From UBA1081 sp964454355 (GTDB lineage: Bacteria > Bacillota > Clostridia > Oscillospirales > Acutalibacteraceae): DNA of 40,240 bases. The stretch lies in assembly GCA_964454355.1 (NCBI GenBank), contig CAYVTA010000008.1, forward strand, positions 1 to 40,240, in the 5' to 3' direction. This document shows, piece after piece, positions 14,684 to 23,924 of this stretch (position 1 is the stretch's first letter; each line of letters begins with the position of its first letter). Below the pieces are notes generated by a model that worked only from the letters and a program-made list of their open reading frames with translations, was not told the origin of the DNA and made no database searches. Made by a program: the position numbers and the translations under genes.

Positions 14684-17089
14684 ATGATTAACAACGCAAA
14701 AACTCTCAGGAACAAAATAATTGAAAAGCAGTTTTCAAGAATGAATGCAATGCAGTTTGAAGCTGTAACCTCCATAAACGGACCTCTTCTTATCCTTGCA
14801 GGTGCAGGAAGCGGAAAAACCACCGTTCTTGTTAACAGAATAGCATATCTTATCAGCTACGGTGATGCTTACAATAATGACAATTTCAGATTTCCGTTGA
14901 ACGATGAGGATATTGCCCTTCTGAACAAATATTATGAGGGAAATACATCTCTTGAGTTTGATGCAATGCGTTTATTATCATATAATGCACCACGACCATG
15001 GGAAATTCTTGCCATCACATTCACAAACAAGGCTGCAAATGAACTCAAAGAGCGTCTTACCAAGCTTTTGGGAGAAGAAAACGGCAACAGCATATGGGCA
15101 AGCACGTTTCATTCCTGCTGTGTGCGTATTTTAAGACGTGACGGTGAAAGATTGGGATATTCGTCACACTTTACCATCTACGATACTGACGATTCAAAAC
15201 GAGTCATAAAGGAGTGTCAAAGACTTCTAAATTTCGATGACAAATTCATTCCTGCAAAAAACATTCTCAGTGAAATCAGCAGGGCGAAAGATTCACTTAT
15301 ATCTCCCGCCGAATACCTTAAAGAGCATGATGGAGATCCGAGAAGAACCATAATCGGAAGAGCATATGAAAAGTACCAGGAATTGCTCAAAAACGGTGAT
15401 GCAATGGACTTTGACGATATTATTGTCAATACTGTTAAACTTCTAACCGAGCACAAGGAAGTAAGAGAATACTATCAGCAAAAATTCAAATATGTTATGG
15501 TAGACGAATATCAGGACACAAACCATGCTCAGTATAAGCTTACATCACTGCTTGCAGGCGGTTACAAAAATCTTTGCGTAGTTGGCGATGACGACCAAAG
15601 TATCTATAAATTCAGAGGCGCAACAATTGAAAATATTCTCAAATTTGAGTTTCAGTATGATAACGCAAAAACTATCAGGCTTGAGCAAAATTATCGTTCC
15701 ACACAAACAATTCTTGATGCTGCAAACGCAGTTATTTCAAACAATTCGGAACGAAAAGGAAAAACACTTTGGACAAACAACGGCACAGGTGATAAAATTT
15801 TAATAAACACTCTTGCTGACGATATTACAGAAGGTACATTTATAGCTTCAAGCATAATGGATTCCTCGTCCGGCGGCAGAAATTGGAGCGACCATGCTGT
15901 TCTTTACAGAATGAATGCACAGTCTGCAACCGTGGAACGTGCGTTAGTACGTGCCGGCATTCCCTATAGAATCATAGGAGGTCACCGTTTCTATGAACGA
16001 AAGGAAGTCAAGGATATCGTTGCATATCTGTCTGTAATCTGCAATCCCAACGACACGGTAAGGCTCAGAAGAATTATCAATGAACCAAAAAGAGGCATCG
16101 GAGAAAGCACAATGAATAATGCCGCAAAAATTGCGGATGCATTAGGAATAAGCCTCTACGAAGTTATCAGTCATGCGGACGAATACCCTGCACTTTCCAG
16201 GGCTGCAGCAAAGCTGAATCAATTTACCATGATGATTGACGAGTTAAGAAGAGCCCGAGAGTCACTCTCTCCAACAGAGCTATACGAAACTCTTATCAGC
16301 AAAATCGGCTATATAGAGCATTTATCGCAGGATAAGGAAACATTTACTGACAGATTAGCAAACATCAACGAGTTAGAATCAAACATTCAGCGATATGTTG
16401 AAGAAAACCCTGAAGAGCCTACTATTGATGCATTCTTGGAAGACGTTGCCCTAATGTCTGACATTGACAACTACAATGCAGATGCTGATTCTGTTGTACT
16501 TATGACTTTGCATTCTGCGAAAGGTCTTGAATTTCCTGTTGTCTATATTCCCGGCATGGAAAACGGAATTTTTCCGGGTATGCAATCCATGTTTTCTGAA
16601 TCAGATATGGAAGAGGAACGCAGACTTGCATATGTAGGTATCACCAGAGCAAAGGAAAAACTCACACTTACAAATGCAAAAACAAGAATGATTCACGGTC
16701 AGACATCGTACAATCCACCGTCCTGCTTTTTAAGTGAAATACCACCAGATCTTACAGATGTTAAAAAGCCGGAAAGAACAGCATCATTTTCACCAAGTGA
16801 TTCATCATATTCAAATTCATACAGAACCTGCAATTATGACTCACCAGAACCATCACGCAATTATTCAAAACAGAAAAATTCTTATTCAGCTTCTGTATCA
16901 TCAACTAATATTTCTTCGAAATCAAGCTTTGATTACAAAGCCGGAGACAGAATAAAACACAAGAAATTCGGTGAAGGTTTGGTTGTCGGTGCAACAAAAA
17001 TGGGAAATGATATGCTCCTTGAAATTGCATTTGATTCTGTTGGAACAAAAAAACTGATGGCAAAGGTTGCTCCGCTGACAAAATTATAA
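14684..17089 (+). CDS. pcrA: ATP-dependent DNA helicase PcrA/UvrD
   Basis: 801 residues of superfamily 1A helicase, moving 3' to 5' on DNA in repair and replication. Motif I is GAGSGKT (40-46). Motif Ia is LAITFTNKAANELKERL, motif II VDEYQDTN, motif III VVGDDDQSIYKFRGA, motif IV LEQNYRST, motif V VVLMTLHSAKGLEFPVVYIP and motif VI EERRLAYVGITRAK. A Ser/Tyr-rich linker leads to a C-terminal Tudor-like end (GDRIKHKKFGEGLVVG) typical of PcrA's RNA-polymerase-binding tail. About 40 extra residues (about 60-105) are inserted between motifs I and Ia compared with B. subtilis PcrA as I recall it. It follows the DivIVA-like gene by 12 nt and ends at an intrinsic terminator. Confidence 0.96.
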   Translation: MINNAKTLRNKIIEKQFSRMNAMQFEAVTSINGPLLILAGAGSGKTTVLVNRIAYLISYGDAYNNDNFRFPLNDEDIALLNKYYEGNTSLEFDAMRLLSYNAPRPWEILAITFTNKAANELKERLTKLLGEENGNSIWASTFHSCCVRILRRDGERLGYSSHFTIYDTDDSKRVIKECQRLLNFDDKFIPAKNILSEISRAKDSLISPAEYLKEHDGDPRRTIIGRAYEKYQELLKNGDAMDFDDIIVNTVKLLTEHKEVREYYQQKFKYVMVDEYQDTNHAQYKLTSLLAGGYKNLCVVGDDDQSIYKFRGATIENILKFEFQYDNAKTIRLEQNYRSTQTILDAANAVISNNSERKGKTLWTNNGTGDKILINTLADDITEGTFIASSIMDSSSGGRNWSDHAVLYRMNAQSATVERALVRAGIPYRIIGGHRFYERKEVKDIVAYLSVICNPNDTVRLRRIINEPKRGIGESTMNNAAKIADALGISLYEVISHADEYPALSRAAAKLNQFTMMIDELRRARESLSPTELYETLISKIGYIEHLSQDKETFTDRLANINELESNIQRYVEENPEEPTIDAFLEDVALMSDIDNYNADADSVVLMTLHSAKGLEFPVVYIPGMENGIFPGMQSMFSESDMEEERRLAYVGITRAKEKLTLTNAKTRMIHGQTSYNPPSCFLSEIPPDLTDVKKPERTASFSPSDSSYSNSYRTCNYDSPEPSRNYSKQKNSYSASVSSTNISSKSSFDYKAGDRIKHKKFGEGLVVGATKMGNDMLLEIAFDSVGTKKLMAKVAPLTKL

Positions 17090-17096
17090 AATCAAT

Positions 17097-17124
17097 AAAA
17101 CTCCCATTTCGGGAGTTTTAATTT
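17097..17124 (+). terminator. Terminator after pcrA
   Basis: AAAACTCCC pairs with GGGAGTTTT around ATTTC, followed by AATTTTT. Confidence 0.85.
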
Positions 17125-17217
17125 TTAAAATATACTACTTTCAGACCAACACTTTTGATTTTGGCGGTACTATATTAATGAAGCTTCAAAAAAATAATCC
17201 CGAAAGGAGGCACAGTA

Positions 17218-18833
17218 TGAAAATAAGCGAAAGTATGATTTGTGAATATGCAAAAAAAGTATACGGCTTTGCATACTCAAAAACAAGAAATATTTCAGAT
17301 GCAGAGGATCTGTCTCAGGATATTCTGACTGTACTTGTCGGTGAGATATCAAAAAAAAAGGAAATTGAAAATCCCGATGCATATATTTATCGCATCTGTT
17401 GTTACACATGGTCAAAATATTTGCGTAAGCATATAAAAACAAAATGCAATGTTCCTTTTGATGATAAAATATTATTAAATGACGGCAAAAATATAGCAGA
17501 AGATTTTGAAAATGCACAGATTCTCGAAAATCTTCGCAATGAGATCGCATTTCTCTGCAAAATACGTCGTGAAATTCTGATATATCACTATTACGAAGGC
17601 AAAACAAGTAATGAAATAGCAGAAATGTTTTCGCTGTCACCTTCAACTGTACGCTGGCATTTGGGAGAATCTCGAAAAAATTTAAAGGAGCGACTTAATA
17701 TGGAACAAAATGAAATCTACAGACCGGAAAGACTGAGATGCCACTATACGGGCAACATAACTCCTGACTCTCTCTTTATGCAGTTGAAAAAAGATGCATT
17801 ATTACAAAATATATGCATTATCTGTTACAATGAACCATTATCTATCGAAGAAATTGCGAGAAAACTTTCAGTTGCGGCAGTTTACATCGAAGATAAAATT
17901 GAAAGACTTGTATATATGGATTATCTGTCAGAACAAAACGGCAAATACAGAACCAATTTCCATATAAAAAATACCGAATATATTTTAAATGAATTGCAGT
18001 ATATGCTCTATAACATTGATCCGATAGCAAAGAAGATTTATGATTTCTGCAGTGATTTATACAACGAAATATGCAAAGATTATGACTTTGGAATTTCTAA
18101 AAACAAGATTATTGCTGATGCAGTCATGCTCACATGTGAATATTCATGGTGGAATGCTTTGGATAAGATCAATAAAAACTGGTATACCCCTCCAAAGCGA
18201 CGTGACGGCTCAGAACATTGGATGTTTGCATACCTGATTGATGATGAATATTTAAAATCACATACACGATTTTCTGACAGAACATGTGATTATTTAAAAG
18301 TACATTTCGGAAAAGGTATTGCAAGTCAGAGTGCTGTTTCCGGCAGAGTAAAAATCAAGTGCCGACATTGTGATACGTATCTTCATGATGTTCGCAATAT
18401 TGAAAGCTATCAACTGATAAAGTTGCAACAGGTCAACAAAATCATTGAAAAAAACAGTGATATTTCAGAAAATGAGAAATACATTATCAGTAGTCTCGCT
18501 AATGAAGGTCTTGTGACGATAGAAAATGAAAGACCTAAACTTCTCATACCGTATATTACAAAGAGAACTGTTCGTAAATATATGCCAAAAGTCATAAAAC
18601 TCTATAAAAAAAGCGGCATAGAAAAGGCTGTAACAGATTATATTCTTCATTACGGCCAAGAGATGGATAAATATATTCCTAATTATCTGACAGAAGAAAA
18701 CAGACTGCATTCAAAATATTACAGAGCAGGAATAACATATGAAACCATTTTCCGTCTTATAGAAAAAGGGTTACTTGAGATGTGGACAAACGAAGATAAA
18801 CAAAGCTCACTCTTTATTGTCTGGGAGGAATAA
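17218..18833 (+). CDS. ECF-like sigma factor with ~375-residue C-terminal extension
   Basis: 538 residues from the ATG at 17218, which has a perfect AGGAGG 6 nt upstream; a frame extending 13 codons further lacks an RBS. Residues ~5-72 are sigma region 2 (YAKKVYGFAYSKTRNISDAE, DLSQDI, YIYRICCYTWSKYLRK). Residues ~107-160 are region 4 with helix-turn-helix TSNEIAEMFSLSPSTVRWHL. Ordinary ECF factors end here. This one continues with a winged-helix-like segment (~195-250: LSIEEIARKLSVAAVYIEDK, IERLVYMDYL), a Trp/Tyr-rich middle, a KIKCRHC pair of cysteines and a second winged-helix-like stretch late on (NEKYIISSLANEGLVTIENE). No membrane segment and no anti-sigma gene adjoin. The extension may sense a signal in place of an anti-sigma. 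Target genes are unknown. Confidence 0.8.
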
Positions 18834-18871
18834 TAACAAAAAAATTTAATGCATCACAAAGGGAATGTAAA

Positions 18872-18898
18872 AAAGGGGCTGTTTTTTACAGCTCCTTT
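18872..18898. terminator. Bidirectional terminator between sigma gene and livF
   Basis: AAAGGGGCTGT pairs with ACAGCTCCTTT (one mismatch or wobble) around a T-rich loop, between two convergent genes. Confidence 0.75.
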
Positions 18899-18906
18899 AT
18901 ATAAAT

Positions 18907-19617
18907 TTATGCACCGAGATAAGCTTTACGAACACGCTCATCATTAAGAAGATCAGCAGCATTGCCTTCCATAATGATTTTGCCTGTTTCAAGAACATAA
19001 GCTCTGTTCGCAACGGAAAGTGCCATATTTGCATTCTGTTCAACAAGCAGAACAGTTGCACCTTCCATTTTTATTTTTTTGATAATTTCAAAAATCTCAC
19101 TTACATACAAAGGTGAAAGTCCCATAGAAGGTTCATCCATAAGAATGATAGATGGCTTTGACATAAGTGCTCTACCCATTGCAAGCATCTGCTGCTCACC
19201 GCCGGAAAGAGTACCTGCAACCTGAGTGCGGCGTTCCTTAAGCCTTGGGAAATATTCAAAAACCATTTCAAGTGAATCATTGATTTCCTTTTTGTCTTTT
19301 CTTGTGTATGAACCCATCTTGAGATTATCGTAAACAGAAAGAGAGGCAAAAACACGTCTTCCTTCAGGAACATGAGCCATTCCCATTCCTACGATTTTGT
19401 GAGCGGGAACTTTTGTTATGTCCTTACCGTCAAGAGTTATTGAACCGCTTTTAGGTGTGAGAAGGCCTGTAACAGTATGAAGGGTGGTTGTTTTTCCTGC
19501 ACCATTTGCTCCGATGAGAGCAACGACCTCGCCTTTATCGACATCAAAAGATATGTCTTTAATTGCCTGAATGACACCAAAATAGACATTCAGGTTTCTG
19601 ACTTCAAGCATTGCCAT
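18907..19617 (-). CDS. livF: Branched-chain amino acid ABC transporter ATP-binding protein LivF
   Basis: 236 residues, the standard LivF length. Walker A is GANGAGKTT, the signature is LSGGEQQMLAMGRALM, Walker B is IILMDEPSMGLSP, and the H-loop-equivalent is LLVEQNANMAL. The VPEGRRVF motif and the EQNA ending of the switch region distinguish LivF from LivG. It energises uptake of leucine, isoleucine and valine with LivG. AAGGAGGAG precedes the ATG. It is the last gene of livKHMGF, 14 nt after livG, and is followed by a terminator. Confidence 0.95.
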   Translation of the reverse strand: MAMLEVRNLNVYFGVIQAIKDISFDVDKGEVVALIGANGAGKTTTLHTVTGLLTPKSGSITLDGKDITKVPAHKIVGMGMAHVPEGRRVFASLSVYDNLKMGSYTRKDKKEINDSLEMVFEYFPRLKERRTQVAGTLSGGEQQMLAMGRALMSKPSIILMDEPSMGLSPLYVSEIFEIIKKIKMEGATVLLVEQNANMALSVANRAYVLETGKIIMEGNAADLLNDERVRKAYLGA

Positions 19618-19631
19618 ATAAACTCTCCTCC

Positions 19632-20390
19632 TTACTGACCCAAATACGCCTTGATAACTTCGGGCTCTTTGAGAACATCTGCAGTTTTCCCCTTAGCAAG
19701 CTCTTTGCCGAAGTTAAGAACTGTGATTTCTTCACATATACCGGAAACAAGACTCATATCATGCTCAATTACAAGCACTGTAAGCCCAAAATGATCTCTT
19801 ACGAAATGAATCGTATTCATAAGCTCCTTTGTCTCATTAGGATTCATACCTGCGGCAGGCTCATCAAGCAGAAGAAGCTTAGGATTTGTTGCAATGGCAC
19901 GGGCAATCTCAAGTTTTCGCTGTTTGCCATATGGCAAATTTGAAGCAAGAGTGTCCGCATTTTCGTCAAGTTCAAAAACCTTGAGAAGTTCAATTGCTTT
20001 TTCATTCATCGCTTTCTCTGTCTTAAAAAATCCGGGAAGACGAAAAATACCTTCAAATGTGGAATACTTCATCTGGTTGTGAAGGCCGACTTTTACATTG
20101 TCAAGAACGGAAAGATTTTTAAAAAGACGAATATTCTGGAATGTACGAGCAATACCCGCCTTATTAATATCAGCAGGCTTTTTGCCTTTAAGTTCCTTTC
20201 CGTCAAGGAAAAATGTTCCCGTTGTGGGAGTATAAACACCTGTAAGGAGATTAAAAACAGTAGTTTTACCTGCACCATTAGGACCGATAAGCCCATAAAG
20301 TGCTCCTTTTTCAAGCGTAAGATTAAAATTATCAACAGCATGAAGACCGCCGAATGTTATACCTAAATTTTTAACTTCAAGTAACGCCAT
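19632..20390 (-). CDS. livG: Branched-chain amino acid ABC transporter ATP-binding protein LivG
   Basis: 252 residues. Walker A is GPNGAGKTTVFNLLTGVY, the signature-region sequence is LPYGKQRKLEIARAIA, Walker B is LLLDEPAAGMNP and the switch His is VIEHDMSLV. The AGMN and TFQNIRLF motifs are typical of LivG. Its start codon overlaps the livM stop by one base (TAATG), which favours coupled translation and equal stoichiometry. Confidence 0.95.
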   Translation of the reverse strand: MALLEVKNLGITFGGLHAVDNFNLTLEKGALYGLIGPNGAGKTTVFNLLTGVYTPTTGTFFLDGKELKGKKPADINKAGIARTFQNIRLFKNLSVLDNVKVGLHNQMKYSTFEGIFRLPGFFKTEKAMNEKAIELLKVFELDENADTLASNLPYGKQRKLEIARAIATNPKLLLLDEPAAGMNPNETKELMNTIHFVRDHFGLTVLVIEHDMSLVSGICEEITVLNFGKELAKGKTADVLKEPEVIKAYLGQ

Positions 20391-21505
20391 TATGCCGCCT
20401 CCCCTGTTGTTTTTGTCTTTTTATTCTTAAACTTATATGAGATTTTTTCACGGAACTGAACAAAGAATGTTCCGTTGTTAACTATCATCATTACAATAAG
20501 AAGAATTGAATAAATAAGCATTCTGTAGTTACTAAGATTGCCTATACCTCTGAGAAGTTCGGGAAGTGCGTAAAGAATCGCAGCAGCGATAACAGAACCT
20601 CTTATATTGCCCATTCCACCGAGAACAACATAAACAAGAATGGTGATAGACATAGTATAACCGAAGTTTGCTGTGGTTGCAGTAAGTTTAGACAAGTTGT
20701 GAGAATAAAGAACACCGGCAACACCAGCCATAGCAGCAGAAATAGTAAAGACCATCAGCTTATATTTAGTAACATTAATACCAACTGATTCCGCAGCAAT
20801 TCTATTATCTCGAATTGACATGATTGCTCTTCCGGTTCTCGAATCCATAAGATTATGAACAATAAAGAGAGTTATCATTACAAGAATAAAACCAATAAGG
20901 AATGTTGAGCTTTTTGGTGTGCCTGAAATACCCTGAGGGCCGTTAAGGAAAATCTGACCGTCCGATTCCATGTTAAGACCGCTTGAATCAAGAGATACAT
21001 GGAATCCGTTTGAGTCCTTACCGATATAAAGTGCATTTACTACAGTCTTTATAATTTCACCAAAAGCAAGTGTAACAATTGCAAGATAGTCACCTTTCAG
21101 ACGTAAAACAGGAATACCGATTATGATACCTGCAATTGCGGCAACTGCTGCACCGATAACGAAAGCAATAATAAGACGAAGTAAATCGGATTCGATTACA
21201 TCCTTTGTAAGAACGGAGAAAAATGAACCGACAAATGCACCGACACACATAAAGCCTGCGTGACCAAGGCTCAACTCACCAAGGAAACCTACCACAAGGT
21301 TCAATGAAACGGCAAGAATTACGCTTGTACAAATAGGGACAAGCAAAGCATTGTGAGCACTCTTAAGGTTACCTGTTGAAGCAAGCGTCTGGAACACTGC
21401 AAAGAACACAACAACAATAAGATATGTTATAAGATCTTTACCCTTAAAAGGTTTAACTGTATTTGTTTTATTCTTTTCAAGTCTTGAATGTGTTTTATTT
21501 CCCAT
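20390..21505 (-). CDS. livM: Branched-chain amino acid ABC transporter permease LivM
   Basis: 371 residues with about ten membrane segments. The conserved permease pieces are LNLVVGFLGELSLGHAGFM, RLKGDYLAIVTLAFGEI and GRAIMSIRDNRIAAESVGI, which is the coupling-helix loop facing LivG/LivF. A short cytoplasmic N-terminus and Lys-rich C-terminus flank the core. GAGGTGG precedes the ATG. It pairs with LivH 11 nt upstream to form the translocation channel. Confidence 0.95.
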   Translation of the reverse strand: MGNKTHSRLEKNKTNTVKPFKGKDLITYLIVVVFFAVFQTLASTGNLKSAHNALLVPICTSVILAVSLNLVVGFLGELSLGHAGFMCVGAFVGSFFSVLTKDVIESDLLRLIIAFVIGAAVAAIAGIIIGIPVLRLKGDYLAIVTLAFGEIIKTVVNALYIGKDSNGFHVSLDSSGLNMESDGQIFLNGPQGISGTPKSSTFLIGFILVMITLFIVHNLMDSRTGRAIMSIRDNRIAAESVGINVTKYKLMVFTISAAMAGVAGVLYSHNLSKLTATTANFGYTMSITILVYVVLGGMGNIRGSVIAAAILYALPELLRGIGNLSNYRMLIYSILLIVMMIVNNGTFFVQFREKISYKFKNKKTKTTGEAA

Positions 21506-21516
21506 TGTATACCACC

Positions 21517-22404
21517 TCAGACTTTCTCATTAATCTTCTTGCCCATAATACCTGTAGGTCTGACAAGAAGTACTACAATCAACACTGCAAAAACGATAGC
21601 ATCAGAAAGCTGAGAAGAAATATATGCCTTGCTCAGGTTCTCGATTATACCGAGAAGAATACCACCTATCATGGCACCGGGAATTGAACCGATACCGCCA
21701 AAAACAGCCGCAACGAATGCTTTGATACCGGGCATTGAACCTGTATATGGGCTCAATGCAGGATAAGAAGAACAAAGAAGTGCACCTGCGATAGCAGCAA
21801 GAGCAGAACCGATAGCAAATGTAAGAGCAATAGTACTGTTAACATTAATACCCATAAGCTGAGCAGCACCTTTATCTTCGGAAACTGCCAACATAGCCTT
21901 GCCGGGCTTTGTTTTGTTAACAAACAGATAAAGTGCAATCATTATAACGACGGATACAACAATAGTTACTATTGTTTCACCGGAAATAACAAGCTCACCG
22001 TCTGCCAATGAAACGGGGCTGAGAGACACAACAGATGAGAACTGCTTTGTATCAGAACCGAAAATAAGCAAAGCAAGGTTTTGCAAAAAATAGCTTACGC
22101 CAATAGCTGTAATAAGAACAGCAAGAGATGATGCTTGTCTAAGCGGTTTATAGGCAAGACGTTCAATAACCACACCTAAAACTGTACAGAAAACCATTGC
22201 TATAAGAACAGCAAGAGCAGGATTCATACCGGCAGTTACTACACTCGTATAAATAACGAAGGAACCAACCATAATAACATCGCCATGAGCGAAGTTAAGC
22301 ATTTTTGCAATTCCATAAACCATTGTATATCCAAGAGCGATAAGAGAATAAATACCGCCCAAGCTGATTCCGGAAATTAACTGTGAAAGAAAGACCATAT
22401 ACAA
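21517..22404 (-). CDS. livH: Branched-chain amino acid ABC transporter permease LivH
   Basis: 295 residues, about eight membrane segments, with LivH-type sequences SGISLGGIYSLIALGYTMVYG, MLNFAHGDVIMVG and FVAAVFGGIGSIPGAMIGG. The start is taken as TTG at 22404, because AAGGAG lies 7 nt before it; the nearby ATG at 22398 is two codons downstream at less favourable spacing. It is separated from livK by a 168-nt gap holding two strong hairpins, so it is probably transcribed at a lower level than livK. Confidence 0.93.
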   Translation of the reverse strand: MYMVFLSQLISGISLGGIYSLIALGYTMVYGIAKMLNFAHGDVIMVGSFVIYTSVVTAGMNPALAVLIAMVFCTVLGVVIERLAYKPLRQASSLAVLITAIGVSYFLQNLALLIFGSDTKQFSSVVSLSPVSLADGELVISGETIVTIVVSVVIMIALYLFVNKTKPGKAMLAVSEDKGAAQLMGINVNSTIALTFAIGSALAAIAGALLCSSYPALSPYTGSMPGIKAFVAAVFGGIGSIPGAMIGGILLGIIENLSKAYISSQLSDAIVFAVLIVVLLVRPTGIMGKKINEKV

Positions 22405-22443
22405 TTTTCACTCCTTAAAGGGGTAAATATAACACTGTCAAAA

Positions 22444-22490
22444 GCTCTGAAACAAGGTATCAAAGCTATAGCGATACTTTGTTTCAAAGC
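22444..22490 (-). terminator. Long hairpin between livK and livH, probable attenuator
   Basis: An 18-bp inverted repeat (22444-22461 with 22473-22490) with one wobble and one mismatch on the minus strand, followed by TTTTG. The T-run is weak, so it would let only part of the transcripts continue into livHMGF, or protect the livK mRNA end. Confidence 0.55.
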
Positions 22491-22520
22491 TCTTGAAACA
22501 CTAATCCAAACAAGGGTCAA

Positions 22521-22550
22521 GGGTATGCCGCATATTACAGCAGCATACCC
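22521..22550 (-). other. Hairpin just past the livK stop codon
   Basis: GGGTATGC and GCATACCC extend to a 10-bp stem around CATATTACAG, starting 22 nt after the livK stop. No T-run follows. A 3'-end stabiliser for livK mRNA is a reasonable guess. Confidence 0.5.
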
Positions 22551-22572
22551 GCAAAATTTTAATCAAAGATAA

Positions 22573-23787
22573 TTAAGCTTCAGCAACTTTGCCAGCTACG
22601 ATCTTAACAACCTTGGGAGTCTTTGTAGGTTCACCTGTTGCATCCCATGTGATGCCTGAACCTGTAACACCGTCAAGTGTAATTTCTGTCATGGCAACCT
22701 TCATTGCATCGCCAATCTCAGCAACAGTCATATCTACAGAGATATCAGATTTCTCAGCAGCAGCCTTGATTGCATAAATTGCGTCATAAGCATCAGCAGC
22801 GAACTGGTTGAGATACTGAGTCTGATCAGCATAAGCAGTCTTGAATGCTGTAACGAAGTTAACAGTTACATCATCAGTAGCTGTCTCCATGAAGGGAGTA
22901 AGATACATAAGACCTTCAACAAGTGTTGTGTCGATATTTTCCATACCAAGGATACCGTCCATACCGTCAGAACCGAGGTAAATGGGGTTATAACCCATGT
23001 CATTAGCCTGTTTGAGAATAAGAGATGCAGGTGTGTAATAAATGGGAAGGAAAACAAGCTCTGCGCCTGCTGCCTTAACATTAGTAACCTGAGCACTAAA
23101 ATCTGTTGCACTGTCATTTGTGAAAGCTTCCTGAGCAACAACTTCAAGTCCGTTAGCTTCTGCCTGAGCTACGAATGTATCCTTGATACCTGTTGAATAG
23201 CTATCTGAGCTGTTGTAGATAACAGCAACCTTTGTTGCAAGAGCGTTGCTTGCGATGTAGTCAGCTGCAACAGTACCCTGAGCAGGGTCAGAGAAACAAA
23301 CTCTGAATGCTGTATCGGGCTCGATACAGTCTGTAGCAGAACCTGAAGGAGTAATGAGAAGCATATTGTCAACTTCAGTTTCAGCAGATACTGCTGCACA
23401 AGGTGTTGATGTAACAGTACCCATGAGCATCTGCATACCCCAGTCTTTAAGAGTGTTGTAAGCTGTAACAGCTTTTTCAGCATCAGCTATGTCGTCTTCC
23501 ATCTGGAATTCAACTTTGTAGCCATTGATACCGCCTGCAGCGTTGATTTCTGCAACAGCGAGTTCAGCGCCAAGCTTAACAGCCATACCGTACTGAGCAG
23601 CATCACCTGTAAGAGGACCGATACCGCCGATTTTGATTGTACCTTCCTTTGCATATGTAGCATCAACCTGTTCATCAGCAGCTACAGACTCGTCTTCATC
23701 TACGGGATCTGTATTATCAGAACAAGCAGCAAATGCAAAAACCATAGAGAGTGCAAGGACAAGTGCGAGAATCTTTTTGATTTTCAT
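22573..23787 (-). CDS. livK: Branched-chain amino acid ABC transporter substrate-binding lipoprotein LivK
   Basis: 404 residues. A lipoprotein signal peptide (residues 1-21) ends in the lipobox FAAC, with C22 as the lipid-modified residue. An acidic linker (DPVDEDESVAADEQVD) follows. The mature part is a periplasmic-binding type 1 fold of the LivJ/LivK family: IKIGGIGPLTGDAAQYG near the start, then LLITPSGSATDC and VAVIYNSSDSYSTG. It binds branched-chain amino acids outside the membrane and hands them to LivHM. The ATG follows GGAGG at normal spacing. It is the first gene of the operon, with a perfect consensus promoter about 95 nt upstream. Confidence 0.95.
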   Translation of the reverse strand: MKIKKILALVLALSMVFAFAACSDNTDPVDEDESVAADEQVDATYAKEGTIKIGGIGPLTGDAAQYGMAVKLGAELAVAEINAAGGINGYKVEFQMEDDIADAEKAVTAYNTLKDWGMQMLMGTVTSTPCAAVSAETEVDNMLLITPSGSATDCIEPDTAFRVCFSDPAQGTVAADYIASNALATKVAVIYNSSDSYSTGIKDTFVAQAEANGLEVVAQEAFTNDSATDFSAQVTNVKAAGAELVFLPIYYTPASLILKQANDMGYNPIYLGSDGMDGILGMENIDTTLVEGLMYLTPFMETATDDVTVNFVTAFKTAYADQTQYLNQFAADAYDAIYAIKAAAEKSDISVDMTVAEIGDAMKVAMTEITLDGVTGSGITWDATGEPTKTPKVVKIVAGKVAEA

Positions 23788-23845
23788 TTGGAATTACCTC
23801 CGTAAAAATTGGTTTGCGCAAAATTGAATACGCAACTCACAATTA

Positions 23846-23872
23846 AATTCAGTCGGGCAGTCAGACTGATTT
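23846..23872 (-). other. 5'-end hairpin in the livK leader
   Basis: TCAGTC (23849-23854) pairs with GACTGA (23864-23869), plus flanking A-T pairs. The predicted transcription start is near 23877, so this stem would sit at the very 5' end of the livK mRNA, where such stems often slow decay. Confidence 0.45.
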
Positions 23873-23883
23873 GTGATAAAATA

Positions 23884-23912
23884 ATTATAATCATATAAAG
23901 CGATTATGTCAA
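23884..23912 (-). promoter_or_regulatory. Perfect consensus promoter of the liv operon
   Basis: On the minus strand TTGACA (23907-23912), 17-nt spacer and TATAAT (23884-23889). No T-box or tRNA-like leader is seen, so control probably acts through a protein repressor or activator not visible here. Confidence 0.9.
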
Positions 23913-23924
23913 GTGTTTTTGTTC

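Noticed and set aside
22398..22404. ATG at 22398 as the livH start
   Set aside because: Spacing from AAGGAG favours the TTG at 22404; the difference is two codons and does not affect function.
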